A stretch of DNA of 64,000 bases from positions 806,001-870,000 of the forward strand of contig NZ_CP009501.1 in the NCBI RefSeq assembly GCF_000969885.1, written 5' to 3'. The stretch comes from Methanosarcina thermophila TM-1 (GTDB lineage Archaea; Halobacteriota; Methanosarcinia; Methanosarcinales; Methanosarcinaceae). Below the pieces are notes generated by a model. The model ran no database searches, was not told where the DNA came from, and worked only from the letters and a program-made list of their open reading frames with translations. Shown one piece after another: positions 7,449-16,951 of this stretch (positions are counted from its first letter, which is position 1; each line of letters opens with the position of its first letter). The translations under genes and the position numbers were made by a program.

Positions 7449-8501
7449 ATGAAAAGAGGCTCTAACATAATAATCGTACTATTTTTTATATACCTGTCAA
7501 TTCTCCTTGTTCCTGTCGTCTCTGCAGACCCAAATCCAGTTATAGTACAATATTTTCATCAAAAAGGCTGCCATTATTGCGAGATGACCGACCCTATTGT
7601 TGATAAAATTAAAGCTCAATATGAAAATGATGATGTTGTTATAATTGATATAAACACCAGCACCCCCGATGGTTTATATCAGTGGAATAAATATGGATTT
7701 GAAGGAATTCCAGCTATCGTGATAAACAATGAAACAAAGCTTTTCGGCGATGGAGAAATTACTGAAGAAAAACTGAGAACCACAATCGACGGGTATCTTG
7801 CAAAAAGTAGAGAAGAAACTGAACATACGACAGAGAACGCAACTGAAAACAAACGGGATAGTGAATATATAAATACGAATCTGAATTTACCAGTTGCTTA
7901 TTCGCTCGGTCTTTTTGCAGGTTTTTCACCCTGTCTGATGGCCATACTGGGGTTTCTATTAAGCTTTACTGCAGGAACAAGCAATAGCACAAAAAATAGC
8001 ATGATGCGTGCAACAGTATTTGGATTAGGACTGGTGACTTCTTACATAGTTCTGGGTCTGTGTTTGCTCTCTTTCAGAAAGTCAATTCCCAGTTTGGAAG
8101 GCTTTTCTTATGTTGCAGGAATAATCATAATTCTCATTGGATTAAACCTATTGGGGATTTTTAATTCACCTGTTGTTATGGATAATTATTTTCAAAACTC
8201 GGCTAGGAAATATGTAGGTACTTTGAGTGGAGTTTTCTTCCTTGGAGTACTATTCTCTTTTGTAAAAGTTCCCTGTACTGCTCCGATGCTTCTTGTACTG
8301 ATCAGCAAAACCATAACAAATGGAACAGTTAGCAACCTGACCATGTTATTTGCTTTCAGCGCTGGAGTATTGACCCCTTTTATAGGAGTTGGCTTGTTAG
8401 GAGGCTATACTCTATCTAAACAAATTCGTTCATACAGGATGTACATAAAAAAAGTTAGTGGAATTGCACTTGTATTAATTGGTCTATGGATGATTTTTTA
8501 A
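7449..8501 (+). CDS. Thioredoxin-domain / DsbD-CcdA-type membrane protein fusion
   Basis: Predicted thiol-disulfide relay protein carrying reductant across the membrane. N-terminal signal anchor (IIIVLFFIYLSILLVPVV), then an extracytoplasmic thioredoxin-like domain with redox motif KGCHYCEM (CxxC) and cis-Pro segment GFEGIPAIVI, a short linker (~120-140), and a CcdA/DsbD-like membrane domain of about six helices starting LGLFAGFSPCLMAILGF with the family's paired Cys in SPC and VPCTAP. The order Trx-TM is the reverse of E. coli DsbD's C-terminal Trx. It probably maintains secreted Cys proteins. It stands alone after a 264-base spacer. Confidence 0.9.
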   Translation: MKRGSNIIIVLFFIYLSILLVPVVSADPNPVIVQYFHQKGCHYCEMTDPIVDKIKAQYENDDVVIIDINTSTPDGLYQWNKYGFEGIPAIVINNETKLFGDGEITEEKLRTTIDGYLAKSREETEHTTENATENKRDSEYINTNLNLPVAYSLGLFAGFSPCLMAILGFLLSFTAGTSNSTKNSMMRATVFGLGLVTSYIVLGLCLLSFRKSIPSLEGFSYVAGIIIILIGLNLLGIFNSPVVMDNYFQNSARKYVGTLSGVFFLGVLFSFVKVPCTAPMLLVLISKTITNGTVSNLTMLFAFSAGVLTPFIGVGLLGGYTLSKQIRSYRMYIKKVSGIALVLIGLWMIF

Positions 8502-8901
8502 CTAATTTTTAAAAAACACTCATGAATTTACTCTACTTTTACAATAACATATTAGGATTTACCTGCAGGAAAAGAAGCAGCTTATCTTGATCAATTAGAA
8601 GCAGCTTATCTTGATCAATTCCTTCGTTTCATGATTCTTCAGAAACCTGTCTCAAGAATGCCTTTTTTAATTTAATTTTATTAGAATTTTAAAACGTTTT
8701 ACTCAGAAGAAGAAAAGATAAGAGTAAATGCTATGAATACGATCGGGTTTACAAATTCTTAATTAAGTTGCCATTATTCTTAACAAACAGATGTATCATA
8801 TAACTTACGAAAAATATATTTACTTTAAGAGAGTAGGTTCAACATTAGAAATCTTAATCCTGAAACTTTAATCCTATAAGAAAAGAGGATATCGGATTCT
8901 G
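8502..8901. other. Intergenic stretch with 24-bp tandem duplication
   Basis: No gene seen in 400 bases. AGAAGCAGCTTATCTTGATC followed by AATT occurs twice in direct succession around 8574-8621. A TATA-like stretch near 8815-8825 may serve the downstream mprF-like gene. Confidence 0.5.
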
Positions 8902-11538
8902 ATGAAACAAAACGGCAGTATGCGGGAAAAAGCCCTTAAAATAGAGAAGCTTGTGAGCTTTCTTTTGCCAGCGGTTATATTTTCCCTGGCTTTGTGGACT
9001 CTGGATAGACAGGTGCGTCACTTACACTCAATGTATATCATCAAAAATATTACCATCACTCCACTGAGCCATATAGAGCTTGCCTTTTTTTTAACTTTTT
9101 TGAGTTACCTTGCCTTAACAGGCTACGATTATCTGGCAGTCCGTCATATCAACCACCCTATGCCTTATAAACAGACAGCTCGGGCTTCATTTATCAGCAT
9201 GTCCATAAGTTATAGTATTGGCTTTAATATCCTGACAGGAAGTTCTTTGCGATACAGATTTTATTCAAGAAATGGACTGGGTTTGCGCGAGATATGTGAG
9301 ATCATAGTTTTCTGTATTCTCACCTTCTGGCTCGGCTTCTGTTTTGTCGGAGGCTTGCTCTTCACATTCTACCCTGTGAATCTGCCGGATTATATACTCA
9401 GGAATCCTGTCTCTTTAAACTTAATTGGAATTTTACTTCTGCTGTCCGTTGCTGTTTATTTCTTTTTCTCGTTCAGGAAGTGGAATTTCAGAATAGGGGA
9501 GTACCAGATAAGGGTTCCCGAACCAAAAATAGCTTTTTTCCAGCTTGTTTTATCCTCAGTAGATTATCTGCTTTCTGGAAGCATTATCTATTTCCTTTTG
9601 CCCTCAAGCCCACACCTTACCATGCTTCACGTACTTGTATTTTTTGCACTGGCTCAAATCATAGGTCTGATAAGCACTGTCCCTGGAGGGCTCGGAGTTT
9701 TTGAGACTCTGATGCTGTTTATGCTAGAACCATATTTCGGCACGGTTGATATAATAAGACCGCTTCTTCTCTTCAGGGCAATTTATTACTTCGTACCTTT
9801 CCTGTTTGGATTCCTAGCTCTTATATTGTATGAATATGAAGAGAGAGAAGAATTCCTGAAAAAAATCGGAAAAGCTACCTATTCCAGCCTGTCACAGGTA
9901 GTACCTCAGATTTTTTCTATTCTTGTCTTTCTTGGAGGTGTTTCTCTCCTCTTTTCCGGAGCTCTGCCTTCAAATCCCAGATACCTGCATGACCTCACTT
10001 ACATAGTTCCCTTTCCCCTGATAGAATTTTCCAGGTTTTTCGGAAGCATTATGGGTGTATTGCTCCTTCTCCTGGCAAACGGTCTCTGGAAAAGAATTGA
10101 CGGAGCTTATATTCTCTCACTTGCTGTGCTTTTGATGGGCGGAATTTTTGCCCTCCTGAAAGACTTTGATTATCATGAAGCGTCTGTTCTTTTTACCCTG
10201 TTTTTCTTTTTGCTCCCCTGCAGGAAATACTTTTACAGAAAGTCCTCACTTATGCACCAGTCATTTAGCAGCAAGAACATAATTGCTATAATCCTGGTGC
10301 TTGTAAGCTTTGTCTGGCTTGGACTTTTCTCATACCGGAATGTGGAATACTCAAACGAGCTCTGGTGGCAGTTTGGAATTAATTCCCAGGCATCCAGCTT
10401 TTTAAGGGCAACAGTTGGAACTTTCTTCCTGCTGCTGGTTTTAGGGATAGCTAAAATGCTGAGCCCCTTTTCCAGGGATATTCATATGCCAGGGGAAGAA
10501 GAAATGAAACTTGCAAAAACAATTATTAACCAGAGCAAGGAAACTGCTGGAAACCTGGCGCTTACTGGAGACAAATACTTGCTTTTCGACGATGAAAAGC
10601 AGGCATTTTTAATGTATGGAATTTACGGAAAGACCTGGGTTGCAATGGGAGACATTGTAGGAACCAGCAAACGGGCAAAAGAGCTGATTTGGGACTTTTA
10701 TGAGATGAGTAGACTGAACCAGGGCAGGGCTGCTTTTTATGAGGTAAGTGAAAAGTATATTCCTGTGTATCTTGACCTCGGCATGACCCTGATAAAAATC
10801 GGGGAGGAAGCAAAAGTTCCCATTGAGACCTTTACCCTGGAAGGAAGTGCAGGAAAAGATTTCCGCTATACTGTGCGAAATGTGGAAAAAAAGGGATACA
10901 GGTTTGAAATTGTCTCCGGAGAAGAGGTTCTCCGCCTTATGCCCGAACTCCGACGTATCTCAGATGCCTGGCTGCAAATGAAAGCAGGAAAAGAAAAGCG
11001 ATTTTCAATTGGGTTTTTTGACGAAAAATATCTGAGCAACTTCCCGATTGCCCTTGTGAGAAACGACTCCGAGATAGTTGCTTTTGCAAACATATGGACT
11101 GGAGCAGAAAAGGAAGAAATCAGTGTCGACCTCATGCGCTACGGTCCCAATGCCCCGTACAGAACAATGGAATACCTTTTTATCAAGCTAATGCTCTGGG
11201 GAAAAGAAATGGGGTACAAACACTTTTCTCTCGGGATGGCTCCTCTCTCAGGGCTTGAGAATCGACAATTTGCTCCTATCTGGCATAAAATAGGGTCTTT
11301 AATTTTTTCCCACGGAGAACACTTTTATAACTATAGGGGAGTAAGGGAGTTTAAAGAGAAATTCAATCCTGTCTGGAGCCCGAGATATATCGCACTCCCG
11401 AAAGGATTCAAACAGGGCCTGGTTTTAAAAGATATAGCAGCCCTGATCTCAGGAGGAGTAAAAGGGATTTTCACAAAGGAAAATAAGCGAGCAATAAGCC
11501 ATAGAGGGCATCAAACTCCAGAAAAAACGCTGGAATAA
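8902..11538 (+). CDS. mprF: MprF-like protein: flippase plus aminoacyl-lipid synthase domains
   Basis: 878 residues, the full length of bacterial MprF. The N-terminal half has many helices of the lysylphosphatidylglycerol-synthase-type membrane (flippase) family, including the loop ISTVPGGLGVFETLML that is characteristic of it. The C-terminal ~330 residues form the soluble DUF2156 GNAT-like transferase domain (LTGDKYLLFDDEKQAFLMYG, ...FIKLMLWGKEMGYKHFSLGMAPLSGL). In bacteria MprF adds Lys or Ala from aminoacyl-tRNA to phosphatidylglycerol and flips it, giving resistance to cationic peptides. In an archaeon the acceptor would have to be an ether lipid such as archaetidylglycerol; this is inference. 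The start at 8902 has GAGGA about 13 bases upstream. Confidence 0.9.
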   Translation: MKQNGSMREKALKIEKLVSFLLPAVIFSLALWTLDRQVRHLHSMYIIKNITITPLSHIELAFFLTFLSYLALTGYDYLAVRHINHPMPYKQTARASFISMSISYSIGFNILTGSSLRYRFYSRNGLGLREICEIIVFCILTFWLGFCFVGGLLFTFYPVNLPDYILRNPVSLNLIGILLLLSVAVYFFFSFRKWNFRIGEYQIRVPEPKIAFFQLVLSSVDYLLSGSIIYFLLPSSPHLTMLHVLVFFALAQIIGLISTVPGGLGVFETLMLFMLEPYFGTVDIIRPLLLFRAIYYFVPFLFGFLALILYEYEEREEFLKKIGKATYSSLSQVVPQIFSILVFLGGVSLLFSGALPSNPRYLHDLTYIVPFPLIEFSRFFGSIMGVLLLLLANGLWKRIDGAYILSLAVLLMGGIFALLKDFDYHEASVLFTLFFFLLPCRKYFYRKSSLMHQSFSSKNIIAIILVLVSFVWLGLFSYRNVEYSNELWWQFGINSQASSFLRATVGTFFLLLVLGIAKMLSPFSRDIHMPGEEEMKLAKTIINQSKETAGNLALTGDKYLLFDDEKQAFLMYGIYGKTWVAMGDIVGTSKRAKELIWDFYEMSRLNQGRAAFYEVSEKYIPVYLDLGMTLIKIGEEAKVPIETFTLEGSAGKDFRYTVRNVEKKGYRFEIVSGEEVLRLMPELRRISDAWLQMKAGKEKRFSIGFFDEKYLSNFPIALVRNDSEIVAFANIWTGAEKEEISVDLMRYGPNAPYRTMEYLFIKLMLWGKEMGYKHFSLGMAPLSGLENRQFAPIWHKIGSLIFSHGEHFYNYRGVREFKEKFNPVWSPRYIALPKGFKQGLVLKDIAALISGGVKGIFTKENKRAISHRGHQTPEKTLE

Positions 11539-11542
11539 TGCA

Positions 11543-12238
11543 TCAATTCATTAATTCAAACTTATCCAGTATCAGAAACATGAATTCCTTTGTGCCAACC
11601 AGATATTCTCGCTGCCCGAGCATTTCTTGCTTTTTCTGCACAAACGGTCCCTCCGCCAGCCCTTCCCCAAATCGCTCAATCAAAGACCGAATTCTTTCTT
11701 CATTCACCTCGGGATGAAACTGAAGCGCCACAACCCTTCCGTTATAAATGAATCCCTGGTTCTTGCAGCCCTCGCTTTCAAAAAGGTGAACAGCTCCTGC
11801 CGGCAGGTCAAAAGTCCTGCTGTGCCAGTGAAAAACCGTAATCCTTTCCGACAGCCCCTCAAGAAATTCTGGTTTATTTTTGCCGCCGGATGCCCTTACA
11901 GGAAACCATCCCATCTCCATATGCGGGTTTTCATAAACGCGGGCGCCGAGGATGTCAGCAAGCAATTGCGCACCAAGGCAGATTCCAAGTATCGGTTTTC
12001 CAGTGTCAACTGCCTGCTTGATAAATGCTTTTTCATCCCTCAGCCAGGGATTTTCTTCATAATCGTAGATTCCCATTGGACCACCCATGATGATAAGAAG
12101 ATCAAAAGAATCAAGTTCCGGGGGACTTTTTGCCTCGTAAAAACGGGTTGACTCAAGCCTGTGTCCTTTGATTCTTGCATATTCTTCAATGGTGCCCAGG
12201 GTGTTTATGGGAGAGTGCTGGAGAACGTGGATTTTCAT
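11543..12238 (-). CDS. Class I glutamine amidotransferase-like protein
   Basis: 231 residues, stand-alone triad-type amidotransferase resembling the GuaA amidotransferase-like family. Nucleophile motif GICLGAQ (Cys near residue 87) and the His-Glu pair in FHPEVNEE (near 176) are present, as is the oxyanion loop MGGPMGIYDYEENPWL. Such proteins hydrolyse glutamine or gamma-glutamyl compounds; substrate unknown. It converges tail to tail with the MprF-like gene (stops 5 bases apart). There is no synthetase partner nearby. Confidence 0.9.
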   Translation of the reverse strand: MKIHVLQHSPINTLGTIEEYARIKGHRLESTRFYEAKSPPELDSFDLLIIMGGPMGIYDYEENPWLRDEKAFIKQAVDTGKPILGICLGAQLLADILGARVYENPHMEMGWFPVRASGGKNKPEFLEGLSERITVFHWHSRTFDLPAGAVHLFESEGCKNQGFIYNGRVVALQFHPEVNEERIRSLIERFGEGLAEGPFVQKKQEMLGQREYLVGTKEFMFLILDKFELMN

Positions 12239-12444
12239 ACAAGATCAGTTTGTAATTTCAAGATTAAATACTACCCTTAATTCATTGAGAATTTCATATA
12301 TTACTGACAGTTCAATCGAAGAAGCTTTGCCCTCTTTTTCTTTATCAAAGGACATTAATTTTTACCAATCTTTTTTAAAATTAAAAATGTTCAATACAGG
12401 GATTTGGCTGAAATAAACTTATATTTCAGGATGAAGTTATAAAG

Positions 12445-12738
12445 ATGATCACAATGAACTCTGATATTTTAATACGCAGTTTCATAATAGCCTGTTTAAT
12501 AACACTTATAACAGTACTTATAGAAGCCGCTTATTACGGATTGCAGCCTGAAAACGCCTATTTAGCCAGCGACGTTGGTTATTCTGTTACCAGTCCTTTT
12601 GTGAATAATTATTCAGACTTAACAAGCCCTGTAAACCGGATAATCCTTGGTATAATATTCATCTCTACTTTTGTAATATCTTTAAAGGAGATATCTAAGA
12701 GAGCTAAAAAAGAAAAACCATGCAAAAGATATTACTGA
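12445..12738 (+). CDS. Small two-TM membrane protein, unknown function
   Basis: 97 residues with two predicted membrane helices (IIACLITLITVLIEAAYYG at ~13-31 and IILGIIFISTFVISL at ~72-86) separated by an outside loop with YSVTSPFVNNYSD, and a basic tail (KRAKKEKPCKRYY). Start ATG at 12445, with a second ATG three codons later. No family recognised. It stands alone. Confidence 0.6.
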   Translation: MITMNSDILIRSFIIACLITLITVLIEAAYYGLQPENAYLASDVGYSVTSPFVNNYSDLTSPVNRIILGIIFISTFVISLKEISKRAKKEKPCKRYY

Positions 12739-12808
12739 AATCCCGACAAGGATGCAATGCATAAAATCTGACAAAAAGATATTCCTTCCTAAATCAGATT
12801 TAAGAATC

Positions 12809-12830
12809 ATCTCTACACCTGTGTAGAGAT
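12809..12830. promoter_or_regulatory. Perfect 22-bp palindrome in a 745-bp gene-free stretch
   Basis: ATCTCTACAC-CT-GTGTAGAGAT is a perfect inverted repeat (10-bp arms). No T-run follows, so it is more like an operator or RNA stem than an intrinsic terminator. The gap 12739-13485 otherwise holds only what may be decayed coding sequence (see separate entry). Confidence 0.5.
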
Positions 12831-13150
12831 CTCCGATTTATGTAAAGATACCTGATAAACATTTAGTGTCTCTAATAATACATCTGGTATACAAAGATAC
12901 AGTTATTTTGTTCTTTAGCTTTTATTTAGCAGTTCCAGGGATAACTCAGAGTGGAAACAAATTTCTTTCAGCAGTCGTCCGTACCACAGATTATGGAAAT
13001 ATATAATGATCTGCAGCCAATCTATTCTTAAATAACATTTAAAGGGCTTAAAACAGATTTTTGACTTTTTCCGTTATTTTTCTCTCTTATTCAGTTAATT
13101 TAAATAATATTAGAGCTTTATTTAATTCGGGGAATATAAAACTACAATCC

Positions 13151-13425
13151 TATGAAACAATGGTTGAGGGATGCATTAAGCGCTAAGGTACTGCATTTTT
13201 CCACCGCGTTTCCTGTCATAATTCATGAGTATCATTTGATTGAACTCTAATTTGGGAGAAGCTGTATACCAGCGCACGGGAACTCAGGTTAATAGTGAAA
13301 AGTATGATCTTTTCAAGCTTTTTGTCAGTGAATGCCTGAAAAAGTTTTAATAAGAGAATTTTCACAAAATAAAAAACTCACAGCTAAAGCTATGGAAAGC
13401 ATATTAAAAGCTCTCAAAACCTGAT
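13151..13425 (+). pseudogene. Possible decayed small coding region
   Basis: Short protein-like pieces lie in different frames: MKQWLRDALSAKVLHF... (32 codons from 13153), GEAVYQRTGTQVNSEKYDLF...CLKKF ending near 13350, and MPEKVLIREFSQNKKL...ALKT ending near 13424. Codon usage looks coding but stops and frame changes separate the pieces and no ribosome site is clear. No family recognised; this may be noise. Confidence 0.3.
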
Positions 13426-13485
13426 CCGGCAATCGAGAATTTACGCCTAACTATCAGACTTACTGGTTAAAGGCAGGGTAAAAGC

Positions 13486-14970
13486 ATGAGATCAACAAAA
13501 TCGGTTTGTCCGGAATGCAAAAAGATAATTACGGCTTCAATCTTTGAGGAAAATGGAAAACTGATAATGGAAAAAGGCTGCCCTGAACATGGGAACTTCA
13601 GGGATATATACTGGTCAGACGCTGAACTTTACAGGAAGTTTGAAATTCATTCACATACCGGATCAGAGATTTCCCATCTCCAGGATTCTGATTCCACAAA
13701 TTGCCCATTTGATTGCGGTATCTGTCCTGCTCACCAGACAGGAACTTTGCTTGCAAATATAGACATCACCAACAGATGCAACCTTGCATGCCCTGTCTGT
13801 TTTGCAAACGCAAGAGTGACAGGTCTCATTTATGAGCCTAGTTTCGAGGAAATCAGAAAGATGATGGAAACGCTCAGAAACGAGAAACCTGTTCCATGCT
13901 ATGCCGTTCAGTTTTCTGGCGGAGAGCCGACATTAAGGGATGACCTTCCTGAGATTATTGAACTGGCAGAAGAACTGGGTTTTTTGCAAATCCAGATTGC
14001 AAGCAACGGAGTTAAGCTTGCAAAAAGTCCAGAGTACTGCAAAAGACTTAAAGACGCCGGACTTCATACAATTTACCTCTCTTTTGATGGAGTCACACCA
14101 GATCCCTATATCAAAACCCGGGGTTTTAATGCCCTGCCCCTAAAGTTAAAAGCTATCAAAAACTGCAGGGATTTTGGACCAGATAGTCTTGTGCTTGTGC
14201 CGACGCTTGCAAAAGAGGTTAACGATTTCCAAGTTGGAGGAATCATCCGGTTTGCAGCCGAAAATCTTGACATTGTAAAAGGAGTAAATTTCCAGCCAAT
14301 TGCTTTTACAGGAAGGGTGGACCAATCTCAGCGAGAAGATAAAAGGATTACCATACCTGATGTGCTGAGACTTGTGGAGGAACAGACCGACGGAGAGATC
14401 TCCCGCAACGCCTGGTATCCTGTATCTTCTGTAGTCCCTATAAGCCGGTTTTTATCCGCTATGAGGAAAGTCCCAATTCCTGAATTCACAGTCCACCAGC
14501 ACTGCGGAGCTGCAACCTATCTATTCTTTGAAGAGGGTCATTTTATCCCGATTACAGATTTTATTGATGTTGATGGTTTTCTTGAGTTTATAAACGAAGT
14601 AATCCCTGAGATAAATGGGAAAGGAGGGCGGGTCCGAACCCTTGCAAAAGTCATAAAGGAGATCCCAAGGTACATTGACGAGAGCAGGGGACCGAAATCA
14701 ATAAACGTAACCCGGATGATTCTTGACGTCCTTAAAGCCGGCGACAAAGAACATACCGCACGCTTCCACAGGAATACCCTATTCGTCGGAGTAATGCATT
14801 TTCAGGATCTGTATAACATAGATCTTGAGAGGATCAAAAAGTGCGGAGTTCATTATTCTACACCCGATGGCAGAATAATCCCTTTCTGCACATACAATAC
14901 ACTTTACAGGGAATCGGTTGAGCAACAGTTTTCAATGCCCTATACGCAAACAAATAAATCCGAACGTTAA
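13486..14970 (+). CDS. tes: Radical SAM protein, tetraether-synthase-like (Tes/MJ0619 family)
   Basis: 494 residues. N-terminal Cys-rich region (CPECKKI, GCPEHG) then CPFDCGICPAH, followed by the radical SAM motif CNLACPVC at residues 98, 102 and 105 and the GGEPTLRDDLPEI loop. A C-terminal Cys (VHQHCGAATYLF) and a final CxxH-type segment follow. This architecture matches MJ0619 and its Methanosarcina homologue, reported to join two archaeol chains into macrocyclic or tetraether lipids, earlier proposed to methylate methanopterin. The genus contains paralogues, so which activity this copy has is not decided. GGCAGGG lies upstream of the start. Confidence 0.75.
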   Translation: MRSTKSVCPECKKIITASIFEENGKLIMEKGCPEHGNFRDIYWSDAELYRKFEIHSHTGSEISHLQDSDSTNCPFDCGICPAHQTGTLLANIDITNRCNLACPVCFANARVTGLIYEPSFEEIRKMMETLRNEKPVPCYAVQFSGGEPTLRDDLPEIIELAEELGFLQIQIASNGVKLAKSPEYCKRLKDAGLHTIYLSFDGVTPDPYIKTRGFNALPLKLKAIKNCRDFGPDSLVLVPTLAKEVNDFQVGGIIRFAAENLDIVKGVNFQPIAFTGRVDQSQREDKRITIPDVLRLVEEQTDGEISRNAWYPVSSVVPISRFLSAMRKVPIPEFTVHQHCGAATYLFFEEGHFIPITDFIDVDGFLEFINEVIPEINGKGGRVRTLAKVIKEIPRYIDESRGPKSINVTRMILDVLKAGDKEHTARFHRNTLFVGVMHFQDLYNIDLERIKKCGVHYSTPDGRIIPFCTYNTLYRESVEQQFSMPYTQTNKSER

Positions 14971-15109
14971 TAATGCAAGACAAAATATTGACCTTAGCAG
15001 AACAGTAATGACATAAGATAAAAACAGGAATAAAATCCAATAATAGAATATAAAACCAGAACATCAAATAAATTATTTAAAAAATTACCCCCACATATAT
15101 TGAGATCTC

Positions 15110-15700
15110 ATGAAAGTGTGGCCTCTAAATTCAAAAATTTTAGAAAATCCAGATTCTGAAAATGCAGATCAGAAAAAAACAGGCTTTAAGAAGTTTCAGG
15201 TTCCGCAAAAAGGTGAAGCCGGTTCTTTCTGGGAAAACAGGGGAGATAGATACCATTGCGGAGTTGACCTTTATGCCCCTGAAAAAACCGAGGTCGTCTC
15301 GATTGAAAGAGGAGTTGTCACAGAGATAGGGATAATGACCTCGCCTGAAATCCTGCCCTACTGGAATCCGACTTATTATGTAATTATTGAACATAGCAGG
15401 GAACTGTTCTGCAAATATGGTGAGCTTGCAGGCTTTACCGTGAAAAAAGGAGACGAAATCGAACCTGGGCAATTGATAGGGCATGTGGGCATGGTGCTGA
15501 ACCCCAGCAAAATCGATGATTTCTGCCCGCTTTATATCCGGAAGTTAAAAGACAGGAATCCGAGCATGCTTCATTTTGAGTTCTGGAAAAAGCAGCCCAT
15601 TGTTGCGCACAGGAATTATCTTGGGGGAAACTGGTTTGGCGAAGAAAAGCCGGAAAACTTGATTGATCCTACAGGCTACCTTGAACAACTACTATCGTGA
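15110..15700 (+). CDS. M23 (LytM)-like peptidase-fold protein
   Basis: 196 residues with the core of an M23 metallopeptidase beta-barrel: HCGVDLYAPEKTEVVS matches the HxGxD...A.G.V start, GDEIEPGQLIGHVG matches the hairpin loop, and SMLHFEFW replaces the usual HxH with HFE. The first zinc ligands (His, Asp) are kept; the final His is replaced. There is no signal peptide. Archaea of this genus have no murein, so the substrate is unknown; a lipoyl-like or regulatory role is possible. The gene ends 125 bases before the next one on the same strand. Confidence 0.65.
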   Translation: MKVWPLNSKILENPDSENADQKKTGFKKFQVPQKGEAGSFWENRGDRYHCGVDLYAPEKTEVVSIERGVVTEIGIMTSPEILPYWNPTYYVIIEHSRELFCKYGELAGFTVKKGDEIEPGQLIGHVGMVLNPSKIDDFCPLYIRKLKDRNPSMLHFEFWKKQPIVAHRNYLGGNWFGEEKPENLIDPTGYLEQLLS

Positions 15701-15825
15701 CATCCACAAATTAGACCTGACAATCTCACCTGTGCACTTATATAAAAGGAAGCTAATTTTTCTTCACACAAGGGTGCAGGAAAAAGCCTTAGCTTGCTGC
15801 CGTCTTACTATCTGGCTGGTGTTCT

Positions 15826-16836
15826 ATGGAAAATCCAAATTTTGAGATCTCTGCAATCAATGAAAAAATAAATCGCCTTGAGAAAACTCAGGTAATCAAA
15901 AATTATTATCTGGTTCTGGGAGGGGGAAAAATCGGCACGGATTTCCTTCATTATGCCCGGAAAAACAAGTTCCCCTTCGTTCTCGTTATCGATAAGGACG
16001 AAAATGCTCCTGCTTCAGATGAGGCAGACATCAAAACTGAAGCCGAGGTGGTAAATCTCCTGAAAAATAAGGCTTCTGAACCTTCACCGAATAAAGTGCT
16101 TAAATCTCCCAGAGTAGCAGGGGCAGTCAAAAGGGAAGATGAAGGAGAGAACGAAAAAGAAGATGGGAAACCTGAGATCTACTTTTGCAAAATGGATCTT
16201 AAGCACATCCCTTTTCTTTTAAGCTATGGTATTCCTGAATATATTATTCCTGCTGTTCCCTGTCATGCGGTTGCATATATGCTTTCCGAGCTTCTAAAAT
16301 TCCCTCTTGAACCTGCAAAGAACGAAAGCCTGGAAAAAATAGAAGATAAAAGCCAGAAAGGAAGCAGCCCTGTAACCGAGCTTATTATCGGACCTGAAAA
16401 CAAAAGGCTCATGACATTTTTCGAAAAGCTTGCAGCTTCCTTTCCTGCTGATGTAATCGCAGGGCGTTACCCTGAACATGGAATGCTCTTTTTCTCTTAT
16501 GCCAGGGAAGGAGAAATCTGTCCTGACGGCTGTCCGGGTCCTAGAGACCGCTGCCCCACATTCGGGAGGATAAAACCTGAGACCATTACGGAATATGCAG
16601 GGAAACTTCGCCAGAGCCTGCCAGGCTGGGTCTTTGAGAGCCACCAGATGAAGCCAGGTACAGGAGGGCTTAAAGGAAAGGAATTCAAGCAGAATCTACT
16701 GGAGATCTTTGAGTTTGTAAGAGCATTTAAAGAAAATAAGAGTGGAGAAAGGCTCGAGAATCCAGAAGATAGGGCATTTTTCATTGCCACTACCTGCACA
16801 TGCCATGGAGTATTGAACCTGTTTTATGTGCTCTGA
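15826..16836 (+). CDS. Uncharacterised protein with N-terminal Rossmann-like region and Cys cluster
   Basis: 336 residues. N terminus YYLVLGGGKIGTDFLHYARK is a dinucleotide-binding GxGxxG-like turn, followed by an acidic partner LVIDKDE as in TrkA-N folds. A charged low-complexity insert (residues ~75-120) precedes the rest. The C-terminal half has CPDGCPGPRDRCPTFGR and a final TTCTCHG, which could bind metal or an Fe-S cluster. I do not recognise the family; the combination suggests a redox or regulatory protein restricted to methanogens. Ribosome site GGTG lies very near the ATG. Confidence 0.65.
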   Translation: MENPNFEISAINEKINRLEKTQVIKNYYLVLGGGKIGTDFLHYARKNKFPFVLVIDKDENAPASDEADIKTEAEVVNLLKNKASEPSPNKVLKSPRVAGAVKREDEGENEKEDGKPEIYFCKMDLKHIPFLLSYGIPEYIIPAVPCHAVAYMLSELLKFPLEPAKNESLEKIEDKSQKGSSPVTELIIGPENKRLMTFFEKLAASFPADVIAGRYPEHGMLFFSYAREGEICPDGCPGPRDRCPTFGRIKPETITEYAGKLRQSLPGWVFESHQMKPGTGGLKGKEFKQNLLEIFEFVRAFKENKSGERLENPEDRAFFIATTCTCHGVLNLFYVL

Positions 16837-16951
16837 GAGTTTATTTTAAATAGCCTGATTGTATATTTTGTTAAACAACTGGACTATATAATCTCAATTA
16901 TGTAGAAGCGCAGCTGGCAGGTGTAAAGCTATACTTGCAGTGATTGAATTC

